A stretch of 64,000 nt of DNA from Batillaria attramentaria. Its lineage: Eukaryota > Mollusca > Gastropoda > Batillariidae. Shown here one piece after another: positions 1 through 18,800 of the stretch. The translations under genes and the position numbers were made by a program. The notes below the pieces were generated by a model. The model saw only the letters and a program-made list of their open reading frames with translations, was not told the origin of the DNA and did no database searches. The first letter of the stretch is position 1, and each line of letters opens with the position of its first letter. The stretch lies in assembly GCA_018292915.2 (NCBI GenBank), contig JACVVK020000152.1, forward strand, positions 293,501 through 357,500, in the 5' to 3' direction.

Positions 1-2
1 AG

Positions 3-239
3 TTAACATCAGAGAAGGTGGAACTGTGGCAAACGGCAGTAATTGTTGTTGTTGTTGTTGTTGTTGTTGTACTGGCAGCCCTGGCAGTTGTCTTAGTGTG
101 GCGCCACCGCCGCCAAAGAGACAGAGAGAGCTGCAGTGATCCAAATGTGAGCAGAGAACAACAGGCACGTTTGCAAGAATCTGATGCTGTTCACAACGAT
201 GAAGAGGACCAAGCTGATGACAACGACGTCACGGTATGA
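3..239 (+). CDS. C-terminal exon of an unidentified single-pass membrane protein (partial)
   Basis: The frame is open from the window edge to the TGA at 237-239. The codon at position 18 is GTG, not a start, so this is the end of a longer protein. A possible splice acceptor (CAG) lies at 10-12. The visible peptide has one strongly hydrophobic segment built on a run of nine Val codons and continuing through LAALAVVLVW. A basic stop-transfer stretch (RHRRQRDR) follows, then an acidic cytoplasmic tail of about 40 residues ending in VTV. This topology suggests a type I membrane protein with a short tail. The Val run is encoded by a GTT microsatellite. The family cannot be assigned from the tail. 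That it is a real terminal exon is supported by the AATAAA at 468-473. Confidence 0.6.
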   Translation, partial: LTSEKVELWQTAVIVVVVVVVVVLAALAVVLVWRHRRQRDRESCSDPNVSREQQARLQESDAVHNDEEDQADDNDVTV

Positions 240-467
240 AAAAGATGGCACAGCACCAAGCCCAATGTCTAGCAAACCACTGATTGCACATATTTACACG
301 CTGCTCGATGAAGATCATGGACACTGCTTATAGACTGGGTTGGTGTGAGTTCGGGTGAGTTAAGATTTCATTTACTGTGCAATGCCACTGCGGGGATGAT
401 GACTACGTGACTGTTACTCTCACCAACGAACCTACCGTCGAAAGGTCTTCAGTAGGAAAGGCAAACA

Positions 468-473
468 AATAAA
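468..473 (+). terminator. Poly(A) signal AATAAA of the membrane-protein gene
   Basis: AATAAA lies about 230 bases after the stop codon at 239 and is followed at once by T-rich and then G-rich sequence, as expected around a cleavage site. It fits the end of the transcript whose last coding exon opens the window. Confidence 0.55.
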
Positions 474-2042
474 CTCTTTTTTTGGGGGGTGGGGGGGTGG
501 GGGCGAGGGGGGGGGGGAGAGAATGGGGGGGGGGGGACTGGGGTGAGGAGGGGGGTGGGGATGGGTGGAAGAGCGCGGTTGGCTGGGGGCGGCGCGCTCG
601 ATCACTTAAATTCCCATTTCCTACTGTCTGGTATTCTACCAGGGATGATTTCTTTCAGCCTTGTGGGTTTTTTTTTTGTTTCTCGAATTGAAAGAACAGA
701 CCCACCCCAACGGGTGCTTTTAGTGGCAAATTTGTGCATTTTCCCACCCGGCGTAAACTGACTCCCATTAAGTAATAGTTAAGTTTGGTTTAACTAAGAC
801 TGTGTAAACTGTGACGTTGTTTTACATACAAAGTTTCTTTTTGGCAAAGTGCCTTGCATTATCTTGACAACGCATGGTGATGAACACGTTGCAGTGAAAG
901 AACTACATAAACGCAATATTAAAAAAAGAGAAGGAGAAGAAAAGAGCATTGCACCTCTATCAAGGCAACTGGGGGCTGTTTCATACTAGAGTCAATATGG
1001 ACCCACAAGTAAATCATTAATTTTGGTCACTACATGAACAGCTGCACGGTAATAAACAGGTATTCCCATCTACTCAGTGGAGAGTGGCGTTGGTTGCGCA
1101 ATTTGGAATCGTTTATCTACACGTAGAAATACGCGGTAAACAAGAAGGAAATCAAAGATAATGTGCCATTGATAAAACCCACTCAATCAAAACTGAGACC
1201 CACTGAGGAAGATGAAACCTGTTAATTAATGTGCCTCCAGTTATTCTGGGAAGTATCTTCATGTACACCACAGTGTCCTTTTCCGTGTATGAGCGTATGT
1301 CAGTGCGAAGAAGTCCACAGTGCAATGCTTTTGATGAGAATTGTACAGTGTCCATTCCTTTTGTCTTTGCTCCATTTTGTCTTTGGTATAACGGTAGTAC
1401 ACCAACTGCTCCAATTCGACGCCTTCACTGAACACTTGTCTTAAAAGTTCTTTGAGCATTTGATTTGTTCATTTATCACAACTGACATAGTACAGTCTCA
1501 TGCATTGGTTCAGCTTTTCTTCATTTAGTCAGAGCGATGCACTTTATGAAAGTCATTTACATTTTAGACACTTATTTCCCGCGGCCTGATAACTGCAAAA
1601 TAATGGTGTAAAGCTTCATTCGTTTATGTGGGTCGACATTCATGACGACAACAGACAGTGTTTTGTTGCATTTTGAAACAGTAGATAGTGATTGTTATGT
1701 TATTGCCAGTATTGAATTCAGTGAAGCATTTTTTTTTGTTTTCATATTGATATGAGCGACTACTCTGATTTCCTTCAGAAAATACAGATTACCTGGACTT
1801 GGTCTGGCAATAACTGCTTTTTTGATGTTGTTTAAATTCACTAATACCGTATCAGTTGCGGGACGGGTTCCACACCTGGCTTGTAATCCTTCGGTGGTGA
1901 ATGCACAGCGGCATGCAGAACCCATTACCTTGCCATCACTATTATCACACAGTATTTGATATCACGTGACATATTAAGTTTAAAGTCTTCGGTGGTTTCA
2001 AGTCTTTCGGCGCTAAGCGTGCGAGCACCACATCTGTTAACT

Positions 2043-2044
<2 letters not shown>

Positions 2045-2080
<36 letters not shown>

Positions 2081-2200
2081 CATAAACGTGTCTTTTGTGT
2101 GTATAGCATTGATAGAGCAGGTATACACGTGTCTTTTGTGTATATAGCATTGACAGAGCAGACATACACGACATGTCTTTTGTGTATATAGCATTGATAG
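2045..2200. repeat. AG microsatellite followed by a ~41-44 bp tandem repeat, 3 copies
   Basis: An AG run at about 2045-2079 is followed by three imperfect copies of a unit built on GTCTTTTGTGTATATAGCAT, starting near 2087, 2128 and 2172. The third copy is truncated. Confidence 0.8.
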
Positions 2201-5106
2201 TTGTACATACTGACAGGCATACACGCCGTGCACTCCTTATGCATTAGACGTAGGTGGGTGGGGGGGGGGGAGAGGGATTACTAGTTGGTGTCAGTTCTGC
2301 CTTTTTCTGCAACTGTAACGACAGCACAACCGTTTCGCTGGTTTTTCAGTGAGGTATAATTTTTTCTTGGTGTGTAATCAGTGGCCGATTTGCGTCAAGG
2401 CGTGCCCCTCCTAGGCGACGTCCCAGTGTACAGGCTGAAGTGTCGACCGATCTGTATAGAATTGAACAGATTCTTTTTGCCCCTCCGTGACAGAAATGAA
2501 TTAGAGTGTGTCGGCTTTGCACATAAACCACTGAGGCTTGAATGAAATATTGTGCCACGGTATCAGTGCCAAGAGTTAACATGGGATACAGTCATGTACT
2601 ACTAGGAATTACGCCCGGTCAGTCTTTCCTGGTAGGAATTTCTGGACCCCTGTGATCATCTGTACTATATTAGGACTGAAATGGTTCAAGTCGTCATGCT
2701 TCTGGCCACATGGTACGTCCACCGTGGTCCCAGCCAACAAAATCAAAGTGATCTCGATTACGGGTTATACAGTACTCACATATTATCATCAATACAAATC
2801 CGTCTTTGGTTTTTACAAATTCAGTCCTAAGATCCGTCCATTTATACAGTCGGTTATCAGCTGGAAGGGGATACCATTTTAAGCCTGTTAGTATGTGACT
2901 GCAACCTGTCCTTTCCATATCCCAAGCCGGTACACACAATACTTAATAAAATCATGTAAAGCCGTACGTTTGATGACATTGTGTAAATAGTAAAAACTTT
3001 GCATGTAGTGATCTCGTAATCAAGTTTCCCATACAGGCACATTTCTCTCCCTTGCAGCGTCCAATGGACGATTTCGTTCCGTTTGTGTAAATAGTGTTAT
3101 ATATATTCCTGTACTGTCAACTTTACACTGTTCAGTTTTGCGCTACAGTTTTTTTTGTCTGTATTTTGTCTTGTCACAGTACTTTCCATTCCATTTTTCT
3201 CCTTCTTTATGTCTTTATACTGTTGTATATCAACTACTCCAGCACTATGAGCTCCTTCAGAAAGCTCGTTCAAATAGCCGCGTTAGATTTTGAAACCAGT
3301 TTACGAAAACAGTGCAGACTCATGAATTTGTCTAACGTATTTTGCGTGTTGTCTGTATCGGAAACTTGACAACAATAACTGCAAAAACAACAACTTGTGC
3401 AATAAACGTTCGTTGGTAACGACTGAGACAGTGCGGGATAGGGGAGACTTGAAACCACGGGGAATCATTGCGGCCTCACTACCCATGCTATGGCTTGGTA
3501 AACTTTTGTGTCGAGCCTGTTCCGAAAGCCTCAGCTTTGCTCTTGTGATTATTGTAGTGTTTAGTTTTGCAATTTTGATTCAATGTGAAGTTCAAATTTG
3601 CAGATTTGTTGACATTTCCGTCGCCCCTTTTCCGAAAACTGTTTCAAGACTTCTATGTCCGATTTGTGCAGATTTGCCTGATAATTCCCTTTGACACATT
3701 TCTGTCTTCATCAGTCTGCTTATTCACGTTTTCCAAGTTCTTGTCCAATGCAGATTCCAAACAAAAAGTTGGTTTCCCATTTTTTATTTTTTTTTTTGGG
3801 GGGGGGGGGGGGAGTTATTTTGTTCTAACGCTGGTGACTACGCCCGCGGCGATGATTCCAAGAGGGATGACATAGGCGGTTTCCAGTTTCCTCTGTCAAC
3901 TGTCTCTAGTTACGAATTCTTATTGGGCGATTCATTTTCCGAGTTTATGGGAGTCGCCACCGTACATATGTACATCGGAAGTACTATGTCATTAAAAGTG
4001 CATGTTTGTTACGAACATTGTAGTACAATATTTGAGAACATGTTTGGGGCGTTTATTACTGATTTTTTTCTTATTGGTCGTACCTCATGCAGTCCATTTT
4101 CTGATGCGCCTTTTTGAACAACAACAACAACAACAACAACAACAAATCAGTCGCTTGGATCATTATACAGGCATTTTGACTATGACTGTGAAAATATGTA
4201 TGTATGTGTATATTCTAAACATTTTGTGTTTATGTGTTATTGTTTTTTGCTTGCGATAATAAAAGAAAAGTGAAAACGTCGCGGCAACTGGGTTGTGAAC
4301 ACTGATGGATAAAACACGCACAACAAGACCCGGCGTTATGACTGAACTCAGTGAAGCACTGGCTGTAACTGATAGTACACTTGTACTGTCAGTTGTGATA
4401 GCCGTTCGATTCAGCCATTGTCGTGGTATGTGGACCCTTCCTGTTTCAAACACATCAGATAACTGCAGTTTTGGCGGGTAGGCCGTCTGCACGCGTGTAC
4501 GTAATAATTATGCAACTACATTTAATCATTCGGAACAACAAGGCCATTGATAGCAGGGGGGTTCAAGTTCAGACGAAGCTCTAACACTAGTAGATGAAGC
4601 TCCTTTGGGACATCAGTTGGGACACTGAATTTTCGATACTTCGCGGCCTCAGTAAATGCTTTTAAGCAACAGGGTTTCAGTGCAACGAGTGCATTCCTAC
4701 TATAGTGCATGGTATTCATAAAGTACGGGTTTCTACCCAAGGTCAATGCCGTTAGGATCTCTGCCAAGGTGAATGACAATTCCAAAAAAAAAAAGTAAAC
4801 GTGACAAGACTCTGTATGATCGAAGTTCTGTAAGAATTCAGGCTGTCGTGAAGGCACAGTAGCCGCGCCAAGGCCCAAAACACGATTGACAATGCTCCCC
4901 GCTTTGACTGACAGCTGGCAAATAAATAACGCTGTATGGGGGCACCTTCTGTGTATGGTAACTGGAGTGTTTAATCTTGTTTGGGGGTAGTAGTCGCTCA
5001 CAGGGATTTCTTATCTGTTTAATAAGCACTGTAGATTTTTGTTTTTGTGTATCGCGCCTGTTACTACCACCGTGCTAACAGTAGATGTGAATTACGTGAC
5101 ACCTCT

Positions 5107-5383
5107 CCCCCCAAACAACAACAACAACAACAACAACAAAAAACAAAAAAACCCACAAAAAACAAAACAACAACAACAAACACCCCCCCCCCCCCAACAA
5201 CGACAAAAAAACAACTACAAGAAAACGAACAAACCCCAAAACAACAACATAAAAACCAACAACAAAACAACAACAACAACAACAAAACAACAACAAACAA
5301 ACACACAAAAACCCAAAAAAGAAAAAGAGAGAGAGAGAGAGAGAGAGAAAAAGAAAAACTACCTCAAAACAAATAATAAACAA
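5107..5383. repeat. A/C-rich low-complexity block (CAA repeats, poly-C, GA repeat)
   Basis: CAACAA repeats at about 5116-5140 and 5260-5300, a C run near 5185 and a GA run near 5323-5347 form a continuous low-complexity block. The open frames across it are repeat translations, not genes. Confidence 0.9.
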
Positions 5384-5612
5384 AACCTATGGTACCAAAG
5401 CTCTCATTTTCATATCAGTCAAGACAGAGACTCTGCAGATAAAAAAAAACAAACTAACAAACAAGCTGCATAACACACCCATGAGCTTCTCAAAATACCC
5501 TCAACAAAAAACAAAAAACAACAACAACAAACAAACAAAAAACCAAAACCAACAAACAAAAACAAGAAGACAGACAATGATAACAAGAACAACAACCATA
5601 CAAAGTTTGCAA

Positions 5613-5615
5613 TGC

Positions 5616-5685
<70 letters not shown>

Positions 5686-5713
5686 GTGCGCGCATGCACG
5701 CACGCACGCACGC

Positions 5714-5762
<49 letters not shown>
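5613..5762. repeat. Compound TC/CA microsatellite
   Basis: A TC run (5613-5636) passes directly into a CA run (to about 5683). A GCGC/GCAC-interrupted spacer and a second CA run (about 5718-5761) follow. Confidence 0.95.
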
Positions 5763-6336
5763 ATTATCCACATTTCAAACACAAACAACACAGAGTACAG
5801 GATTTCTATTTTATACTGGAAATGTCTGTAGATACTCAAATCTCGACATGGATAAATAGCAGTAACAAAACAACAACAACAAACAGCTTGATGCACACCA
5901 TTCCGGTCAAGATTTTGGCAAAAGTTAAATCATCAAATCTCCTTATGTCTTTGGTGTACTTTACACAATATTGCTTGAAATTTCCTGCTGTAATATCACC
6001 TTTTCGATAATAAGAGACAGTAAGGATGTACTAAAAGAAAGATCACTAGTCATCTATAATAATTTCATATTGTTTTAAAACTTTGCTCAGTAAAGACCAA
6101 TATGCCGCAGCTATCACATAAAAATTCTTAAAAACAAAGAGAATATATAAAAATACTCTGGTAAATACCGGTACATGTGAAACTCTAAACAATCAACAAT
6201 ACCCCCCACCCCACCCACCCCTACCCACCCAACAAAAAGACAAACAAACAACAAAAAACAAAATTTACATATTTTCCCCTCTCTGCACTAAACCAGACAT
6301 ACGTATACTGAATCACTAGTAATTCAGTATCATTCA

Positions 6337-6337
<1 letters not shown>

Positions 6338-6411
<74 letters not shown>
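6338..6411. repeat. CA microsatellite
   Basis: Uninterrupted CA dinucleotide array of about 37 units. Confidence 0.95.
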
Positions 6412-6415
<4 letters not shown>

Positions 6416-6833
6416 TACTATCACAGACATACTATCACTGGTGATCAGTTCAAATTCCTGGTGTCGGTGAATTTAACCTATACAGAAATCCATACAAATG
6501 TACTTATATCAAAACACAAAAATAACAGTGAGTGAAAAAAATTATTCAGGTCACCTTCACAACAGCATGGTTGATGGGGTCTTTAAAGGAAAAAAGAAAA
6601 AGTAGATGCACTGAATTTTACATATGTTTACATGAGACTACTATGTTCACTTTACAAGCTGTATCAAGGAACTTTTGAAGGAGGGAGGGGTTGGGCAGGG
6701 GGGGGGGGGGGGGGGGGGGGGAGCTATATAGGCTTTGCACAGCTATGGCGAGTATCAAAGCATACTGGAGGGTATTATTCAGAAGGCGAACTGCATATCA
6801 AATAAAACAGAGCCTGATGTTCATGTGACTAAA

Positions 6834-7229
6834 CAGGGGCGCCGGAACCGGGGGGGGGGGGGGGGGGTGGCGGGGGGGGGGGGGGGTGGCGGGGGGGGGG
6901 GGGCAGCTGCCCCCCCTGTACCCAAGCAGGGGGGGGGGCAAGAAGTTGTCTTTTTGCCCCCCCTGGAAAATCAGGGTGACTATGGCAAGAGGGGGGGCAA
7001 AGCCATGGTCTTGCCCCCCCCCCCCCCAACCTTCCCCTACCTCTCGCCCTACCCCTCTTAGTGCTCTCTCCCTTCACTTTTTTCGGGCAACGTCCTGGTT
7101 CGTAAAGTTTTTTTTGTCTACGCAGCATTTGATCGCCCCCCCCCCCCCCACTTTTCACTTTTCTTCGGGCAACGTTCCCCCCTCCGAGATTCTGCCCCCC
7201 CCTCCCCCCAACATCTTCCGGCGCCCCTG
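6834..7229. mobile_element. Non-autonomous DNA transposon (MITE-like) with 14-bp perfect TIRs
   Basis: The left end CAGGGGCGCCGGAA (6834-6847) is the exact reverse complement of the right end at 7216-7229. The 5-bp sequence CTAAA flanks both sides (6829-6833 and 7230-7234), as for a target-site duplication. The 396-bp interior has no coding potential and is dominated by G runs in the left half and C runs in the right half, so it can fold back. Ends starting CAGGGG recall hAT-type elements, but a 5-bp duplication is not typical of hAT, so the superfamily is left open. Confidence 0.75.
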
Positions 7230-7968
7230 CTAAACCTTGTGAGTTCAAAGCTAGTACAGATTGACTATTTCCTCACAATCACTTATCAACAAGTAAGACT
7301 GTGAAGAGAAGACTAGAATGAATAATAACGAACATGGTATATGGGTAAGAACAAAGTCAAACAATTTCTATTCAATGCAAATGATCGAATCATGTATATG
7401 CATGTATAATGCTTCCTGGAGCCCCATTTTTCTCAAGAATTGCAAGGAGCTAGTTTGAACTTGGCTGCTTGATCTAGGCGAGTCACATATGGCCACACTT
7501 TGTCTGTAAATTAACGCAACCATAAGATCATGTTACACATAGTGTAATCTACACTGATCTGGCTCACAGTTCCGAACATGTACGTAATGTTTACCACAGC
7601 CATGGGGGTGAGAACAGCCATTGTGGAAACTCCAGGTGTTCTGAAACTCTTCCTCCATGATATCACTGTTGTGAGAAATCAAGGAAATACTGGAACTTGA
7701 ATCAAGTTCAAGAACTCTAGATTTCTGAAAATGCTGCATGCCCGTATCTTGTGCAGGTGGGAGAAACTGTGGATTTCCACACAGCTGAAACTCTTCCTAG
7801 TGATGATCAACCTCCACAATGTAACAAGAGCATAAATCAAGATTTGGTTTCTCCAGTATGGAAAACTACAGACTACTTGTAGCATACCATCATTCATTAT
7901 CTTCCTGATTCCCCAAATGCATTAAACTGAATGAAACTAATGATGTGATCCACAGCTTTTCTCATTTC

Positions 7969-7973
<5 letters not shown>

Positions 7974-8002
<29 letters not shown>
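7974..8002. repeat. GA microsatellite
   Basis: GA dinucleotide array of about 14 units. Confidence 0.9.
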
Positions 8003-8008
<6 letters not shown>

Positions 8009-9006
8009 CTGGGAGGGAAAACGTGGGGTGCATGAAGATTTGGAGACGAAACAATGTGTGGCTGACATACACAGACAATTTACACACGGAATCACCCATT
8101 CTTTTTCAATACACATGTGACATGTATCACTGTAATTTGTGTATTGCATCGCATCTCCGTAATACATATCATGACCAAGCTGCTACAATATGGAGTTTGG
8201 TTGAGCATACGATTGTATCATGAGGCTTTCACCTACATATCCCACTATTATGCTATGTTAAAACAAAAACTAGTCAGCCAAAAGCTTCAGCCATAATATC
8301 ATTTCTGCTCACCCATTACGGTACGGTATTAATGTACATGTACAATTTCAGGTATTTCACAGCTGTTTAGGTATTTCACAGCTGTTTAACACTCCAGGTC
8401 AAGAAATTCCACGGTACACTAGCTAACATTGATGGATCACCATAGATCACCATATCAAGTATCGTAAATGTTTCAGGCATTTCAGAAATTCCACAAATAA
8501 ACAGATGACATCTCTCCTGTAATTTGTTAAAAGAACCTAAGTTCCATGCATTTAGGCCCTATCACAAAATGATGGCAGACAGTAATGTTAACGTCAGTTC
8601 AACACCCTCTACTTTTCTGGGATAATACATCAGTGGATGAACTAGCATAAAACAAAGATCTCATGCATACTAGATGTACACACCACGTACAGTAACAGAC
8701 AAAGCTGCGGGAGGATGGACTACGTTCATTAAATCTGACTCCCACATTGGGGCTTCCCCCCAAAGCTTCACACAGAATATGAGAATGGATACATAGGAGT
8801 GAAGGTCATGCAGTTAATATTATGACTGAGGTGCTAAAGGGGGCATGTAGAGGGTCGAGTATCACCACCTTCAGGAGAGGGGGAAAGGAAAGGAACAGAA
8901 CTCAGCATTTCCTGGGAAGCTATGCAAGCAGGTCCTATCCATGCAGGCAGTTGGGTGTAAGGTGTATATATCACAGGCAGCAAATGGAGTTCATACACAC
9001 ACTACA

Positions 9007-14032
<5,026 letters not shown>

Positions 14033-15201
14033 GGTGGCACTGGCACCCCTTCTACAGTGGACCCCCACTGGAGAAAAAAATCTGTTTTAGTGAGGGTAAG
14101 CCTGTATCTGCATCTATAGCGCATGTACTAGATGTTTTATTTTTTAAATTAGTTTTTGGTTTGTTTTCGTTAGTTTTAATTACTTTTACTCCTTTTCAGA
14201 GGAAAATCTCACAATGCACTGATACGTGGTTTGCGCAAAAGATTAGGTGGTTAAAAGTCGTGGTTGAAAAGTGATTCTAACAGGATTCCGAATGCTGATC
14301 TAAACCAGTATTCAACACAATTTCCTACTCTGTTTATAGTCGTTTGTTGTTGTCATGTTACCCTCTGATGGGTCATACTAATTTCGGTAATGCATACTAA
14401 AGTCTCTTCACAACACGCGATTAATAATAATAATAATAATAAATTTTGAAATCAAGAACTGAAGAATCACGCTTTCAGTTTCACAGTTCATAAAGCACGT
14501 TCACATTTCCCATCAGGCTAGAAATAATCAGTGCAACAATCATATACAAGCTTAGTGTCTGTATTACAAGGTGCTTATATTTATGGACCATAAAACCGCT
14601 GATTGACTCTGTTTCATATAAAACACATGCTCTTACCAGCAGCTGAGAGCAACCTTCAAGTCTCCCGCAAGAGTGAAGTCCCTTGGAAAAGCTTTTCTTG
14701 TTGCCATACCAACAAAAATTGTAAGATGAAAAATAAATCCCTTACCTCTGTGGTTTGAAAAAAGGCAACGAAGAATATAGACAGAGCTAAGTTTGGAAGC
14801 TATACTTACGATGATTCATTTTTTTAAAATTACTTTCTTGCTGTCATGTGCGTACCTGCACCGGAAGTATACGTCTTCTCCCGAATGGCTGCTAGGCATG
14901 TTTCCTGAGACGTATCTTCCTTGGAAAGACACATACATGTATTTCAACCTGCTGTCTTTGAAGTGCTGTTGAAATTCAAATGGACACGTAAAGAATGTTA
15001 AGGCAAAAGTGAAAAGGGCTTTGACATTTGTTAAAAGGTATTGATGCAGGCATTCTAGTGCTGGAAACATCGACAACTTTTGGTATGTCTGATATTGATG
15101 GTGGCGTACAGACACTGATTCTCATCGCCCGAGTCTGTTCTTAGTGAGGAATACTAGAAAAGCAGCACAAAAACACACACTATAACGCGAGCGCACGTAC
15201 G

Positions 15202-15261
<60 letters not shown>

Positions 15262-15849
15262 AAGGCGTTTCTTTCAAATGCACGCAGGGCTCCTTAAACT
15301 GTGCGTCTGTGCGTAATTTACGCACTGAAGTAAAAATTTACGTCCTAAAAAAAATTCGCGGGGGTACGTTGAAGCATTATGAACGCGATCTGTGCTTAGC
15401 TTGATGCACTACCTCTGCACTACCGTGCATACGCCAATGGGCTTGTGATCGAGTGAGTGTTCTCCCTTGCCATGACCACGTTCAGTTCGGTTCTGTTTTT
15501 GGTTCTGTCATCATCATCATTAGCTTGCTTTACGTCCTATGGCTTTTGGCCCTTAAGGACAAGTTGTTCCTGGCGTGGTGTCTTGGCTGCTTGGCTAGGC
15601 GAGTGTCTTTGGGGTGTGTGAGGGCTGATTTGCTTAGCTTTGGTCAGCGTCAGAGGATCTTCGCTTGGCTTTCAGAGGATCTTCGCTTGGTTCTGTTTAA
15701 CGCTCGCAGGCGTTAACTGTCTACTGCTGCAGATCGGCGGCTACTACAGCCACTCGCGCGTAGTGAACGTGCCCCATCTTTTTCCGCTTCTGCGCTCGAA
15801 ACTATGGACGAAAGATTTTAGAGTCAGTGCTCTCGTTACCCCCTACATG
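14033..15849. other. Upstream region of LRP2BP
   Basis: Likely contains the LRP2BP promoter and one or more untranslated first exons on the minus strand; donor-like sites GTAAGAG (near 14640) and GTAAGG (near 14745) are candidates. It also holds a TAA repeat (14422-14443), a CA array (15204-15259) and a short direct duplication of CAGAGGATCTTCGCTTGG (15649-15690). No ORF here resembles a known protein. Confidence 0.5.
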
Positions 15850-18800
15850 GTCCAACCCTTGTCGTGGGGTAGTGGCTTGTGTACCTCAATGACCCAGAGA
15901 ACTATGCCAGCAGGAGCACATGCTCCTGGCAGGGTCACCCAAGCTGGTCAGGTCGAAGGGTAGAGGTCAGACGAATGTGGACCACCTCTCCAAGAATGGC
16001 TAAACGGGTTTGCGTAGGGTTTAACAGCTCCTACCTGTAAAAAACACTAAGTTACTGAAGCATCGACAGCAACAAACCGAGACATTCACCTGGGCGAGGA
16101 TAGGGGTCTCCATCCCTGGGAGACTCTATGAACGCATTGCAGTGAAAGCCTGCAAGGAAGCTGCAAGGCCGGACCCCCCCCCTTTTTCTAGACCACACCC
16201 AGGACAACAACCAGAGTAGCCCGCATGGAACATCAGGACAATGTATGAAGTAGGAAAGGACCATACAAGTAGCAAGAGAGATGAAGAACTACAAGATAGG
16301 AGTACTGGGACTGAGTGAGACAAGGTGGCTACAGACAGGACAGCTGAGATTTTCATCGGGAGAGCAATTGCTGTACTCTGGACACACAGAGGATGGAGCC
16401 CCCCCACACTGAGGGCGTGGCCCTGATGCTGGCACCGGAGGCACAGCGGGCACTCATCGGCTGGGAACCTGTCCACTCCCGCATCATCACAGCCAAATTC
16501 ATCACCAAGAAGAAAGACATCAAGCTGAACATCATCCAGTGCTACGCTCCCACCAATGATGCGGAAGAGGAGAAAAAAGATGACTTCTACCAACAACTGC
16601 AGACAGTGATAGATAGAGGAGGAGCCAAGGACATGACCATACTGATGGGAGACTTCAACGCCAAGATTGGATCAGACAACACAGGCTTATGAGGACACCA
16701 TGGGAACACACGGACTGGGACAGATGAACGAAAATGGCGAGCGCTTTGCAGACTTCTGTGCCCTGAACCAGCTAGTGATAGGAGGCAGCATCTTCCCACA
16801 CAAGCGTATCCACAAGGCCACATGGAGATGCCGGACCATGTCACGGAGAACCAGATTGATCACATCTGCATCAGCCGGAAGTTCAGGAGATCGTGGCGGG
16901 ATGTGCGCGTGATGAGGGGCCGATGTATCATCAGACCACCACCTTCTTGCAACAACATTGAGACTTCGGCTTAAGAGGCACACCAACGCCAACAGCACAC
17001 GGACCAGGTACAAACGTTGGACTTCTCAGGAACACAGACACACAAGCAGCATTCCGGATCAGCCTCTCCAACAGGTTCCAGCCACTGCAAGACCTGATAG
17101 AAGACAGTGAAATGGACATCGAGACACAGTGGGAACACAGCAAGAAACTCTGGCACGACACATGCGAAGAGGTCCTTGGCAAGAGAAAGACCCAACATAA
17201 GGAATGGATCTCTGCTGATACCATCCAGAAGCTGGAAGTTAGGAAAGAGAAGAAAACTGCACTGAACACGAGACCGAACAAGAAAGAGCTAAGGCAAAGG
17301 CACAAGAGGAATACACCAGCAGCTGACAGAGAAGTGACAGAGGAGCACCAGGAAGGACAAGAGGGACTACATCGACAACCTGGCCAGTCCAAGCAGAGGA
17401 AGCAGCCCGACAAGGGAATCTAAAAGACCTGTACCAGGTGGACCAAGAAGCTCGAGCGGGCAAATTTCAGCAGACAGACAAACCAGTGAAGGACCAAGAA
17501 CGGGCACCCACTGACAACAACCTTGAGGAACAGCTGAAGCGATGGGGCAGAACACCTTCAGGGAGCTGTTAAAATCGCCCCATCCCTGAAACACCACCAG
17601 ACATCCCCACCAGCTGAGACAGAACTACCCCATCAACTGCGACAAGCCCTCTAAGGCGAGGCGGAGATCAGGAAAAGCCATCATGACACTGAGAAAATGG
17701 GGAAAGCTGCAGGGCCAGGACGAGATACCAGCAGAAGCCATTAAAAGCAGACACAGAGACAGCCGTCAACATGTCTGCACAGCCGTTCAGCAAGATCTGG
17801 GAGAAGGAAGAGGTGCCAGCCCAGTGGAAAGAAGGGATCGTCATCAAGCTGCCAAAAGAAAGGGGACCTCAGGGAACTGCAGCAACTACCGAGGGAATCA
17901 TGCTCTGTCAGTGCCAGGCAAGGTTCTCAACCAGAATTCTACTGGAGAGGATGAGAGAGGCAGTCGACCCCATGCTCCGAGACCAGCAGGCAGGCTTTCG
18001 CAGGAAACAGGTCCTGCGCTGACCAGATTGCCAGCCTACGCACATCATTGTGGAGCAGTCACTGGAGTGGAACTCCCCCCTCTACATCAACTTCATAGGA
18101 CTATGAGAAGAGCCTTCGACAGTGTAGACAGAGAGGCGCTGTAGGAAGCTGCTAAGGCACTATGGAGTTCCCGGGAAGATCATCTCCCTGATCCAGTGCA
18201 CCCTACCAAGACATGAGCTGCAGGATTGCCCATGCCCGGCCAGTTGTCAGAAAGCTTCGAGGTGAAGACCGGAGTCCGCCAGGGATGCCTGTTGTCCCCC
18301 GTTCTCTTCCTCCTGGTCATCGACTGGATCATGAAGACCACCACAGCACGCAGGGAACAACGGCGATAGCAGTGGACACTCTGGACGCAGCTGGATGACC
18401 TCGACTTTTGCGGTACGACCCTGGCGCTCCTGTCTCACAGCCACAGCCAGATGCAGGACAAGGACATACATGCACTGGAAGCCACATCAGCCGGAACAGG
18501 GCTCAAGATCAACAGGAAATAAAACCGATCTGATTGAAGATCAACACCACTGCCAACACACCAGTCACAGTCGGTGGAGAGCCCATCAGGGAGGTGGAAG
18601 TCTTTTGTCTACCTGGGTGATGTGTGGTTGATTGGACAGGGAGGCACAGACCGAGACGTCACAGCCAGAATCGGCAAGGCATAAGGGCAGCAATGGTCAT
18701 GCTGAAGAACGTCTGGGCATCCAAAGTTTTCAGCATAAGAACCAACCAACCTTCCGCATCTTCAACTCCAACGTGAAGTAGTTTCTGCTCTACGGATGCG

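Larger units (their letters stand above)
474..9006. other. Intergenic region, repeat-rich, no supported gene
   Basis: No spliced or intact gene was recognised between the membrane-protein exon and the last exon of LRP2BP. It holds a G-rich tract (481-560), an AG repeat with a tandem array (2045-2200), CAA repeats (4119-4147), a 650-bp low-complexity block (5107-5762), a CA array (6338-6411), a TIR element (6834-7229) and a GA array (7974-8002). A 160-codon open frame on the minus strand (4522-5001) has no ATG at its start and no recognisable similarity. The 3' UTR of LRP2BP should extend leftward from 9006, but I found no clear poly(A) signal for it. Confidence 0.6.

Noticed and set aside
4522..5001. 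160-codon open frame on minus
   Set aside because: It begins with GTG, has no Kozak ATG at its start, no recognisable motif and no splice partner. It adjoins low-complexity DNA, so length alone is weak evidence.
5419..5831. Open frames rich in Thr-His or Cys-Val
   Set aside because: These are translations of CA/TG microsatellites, which are open in several frames by composition.
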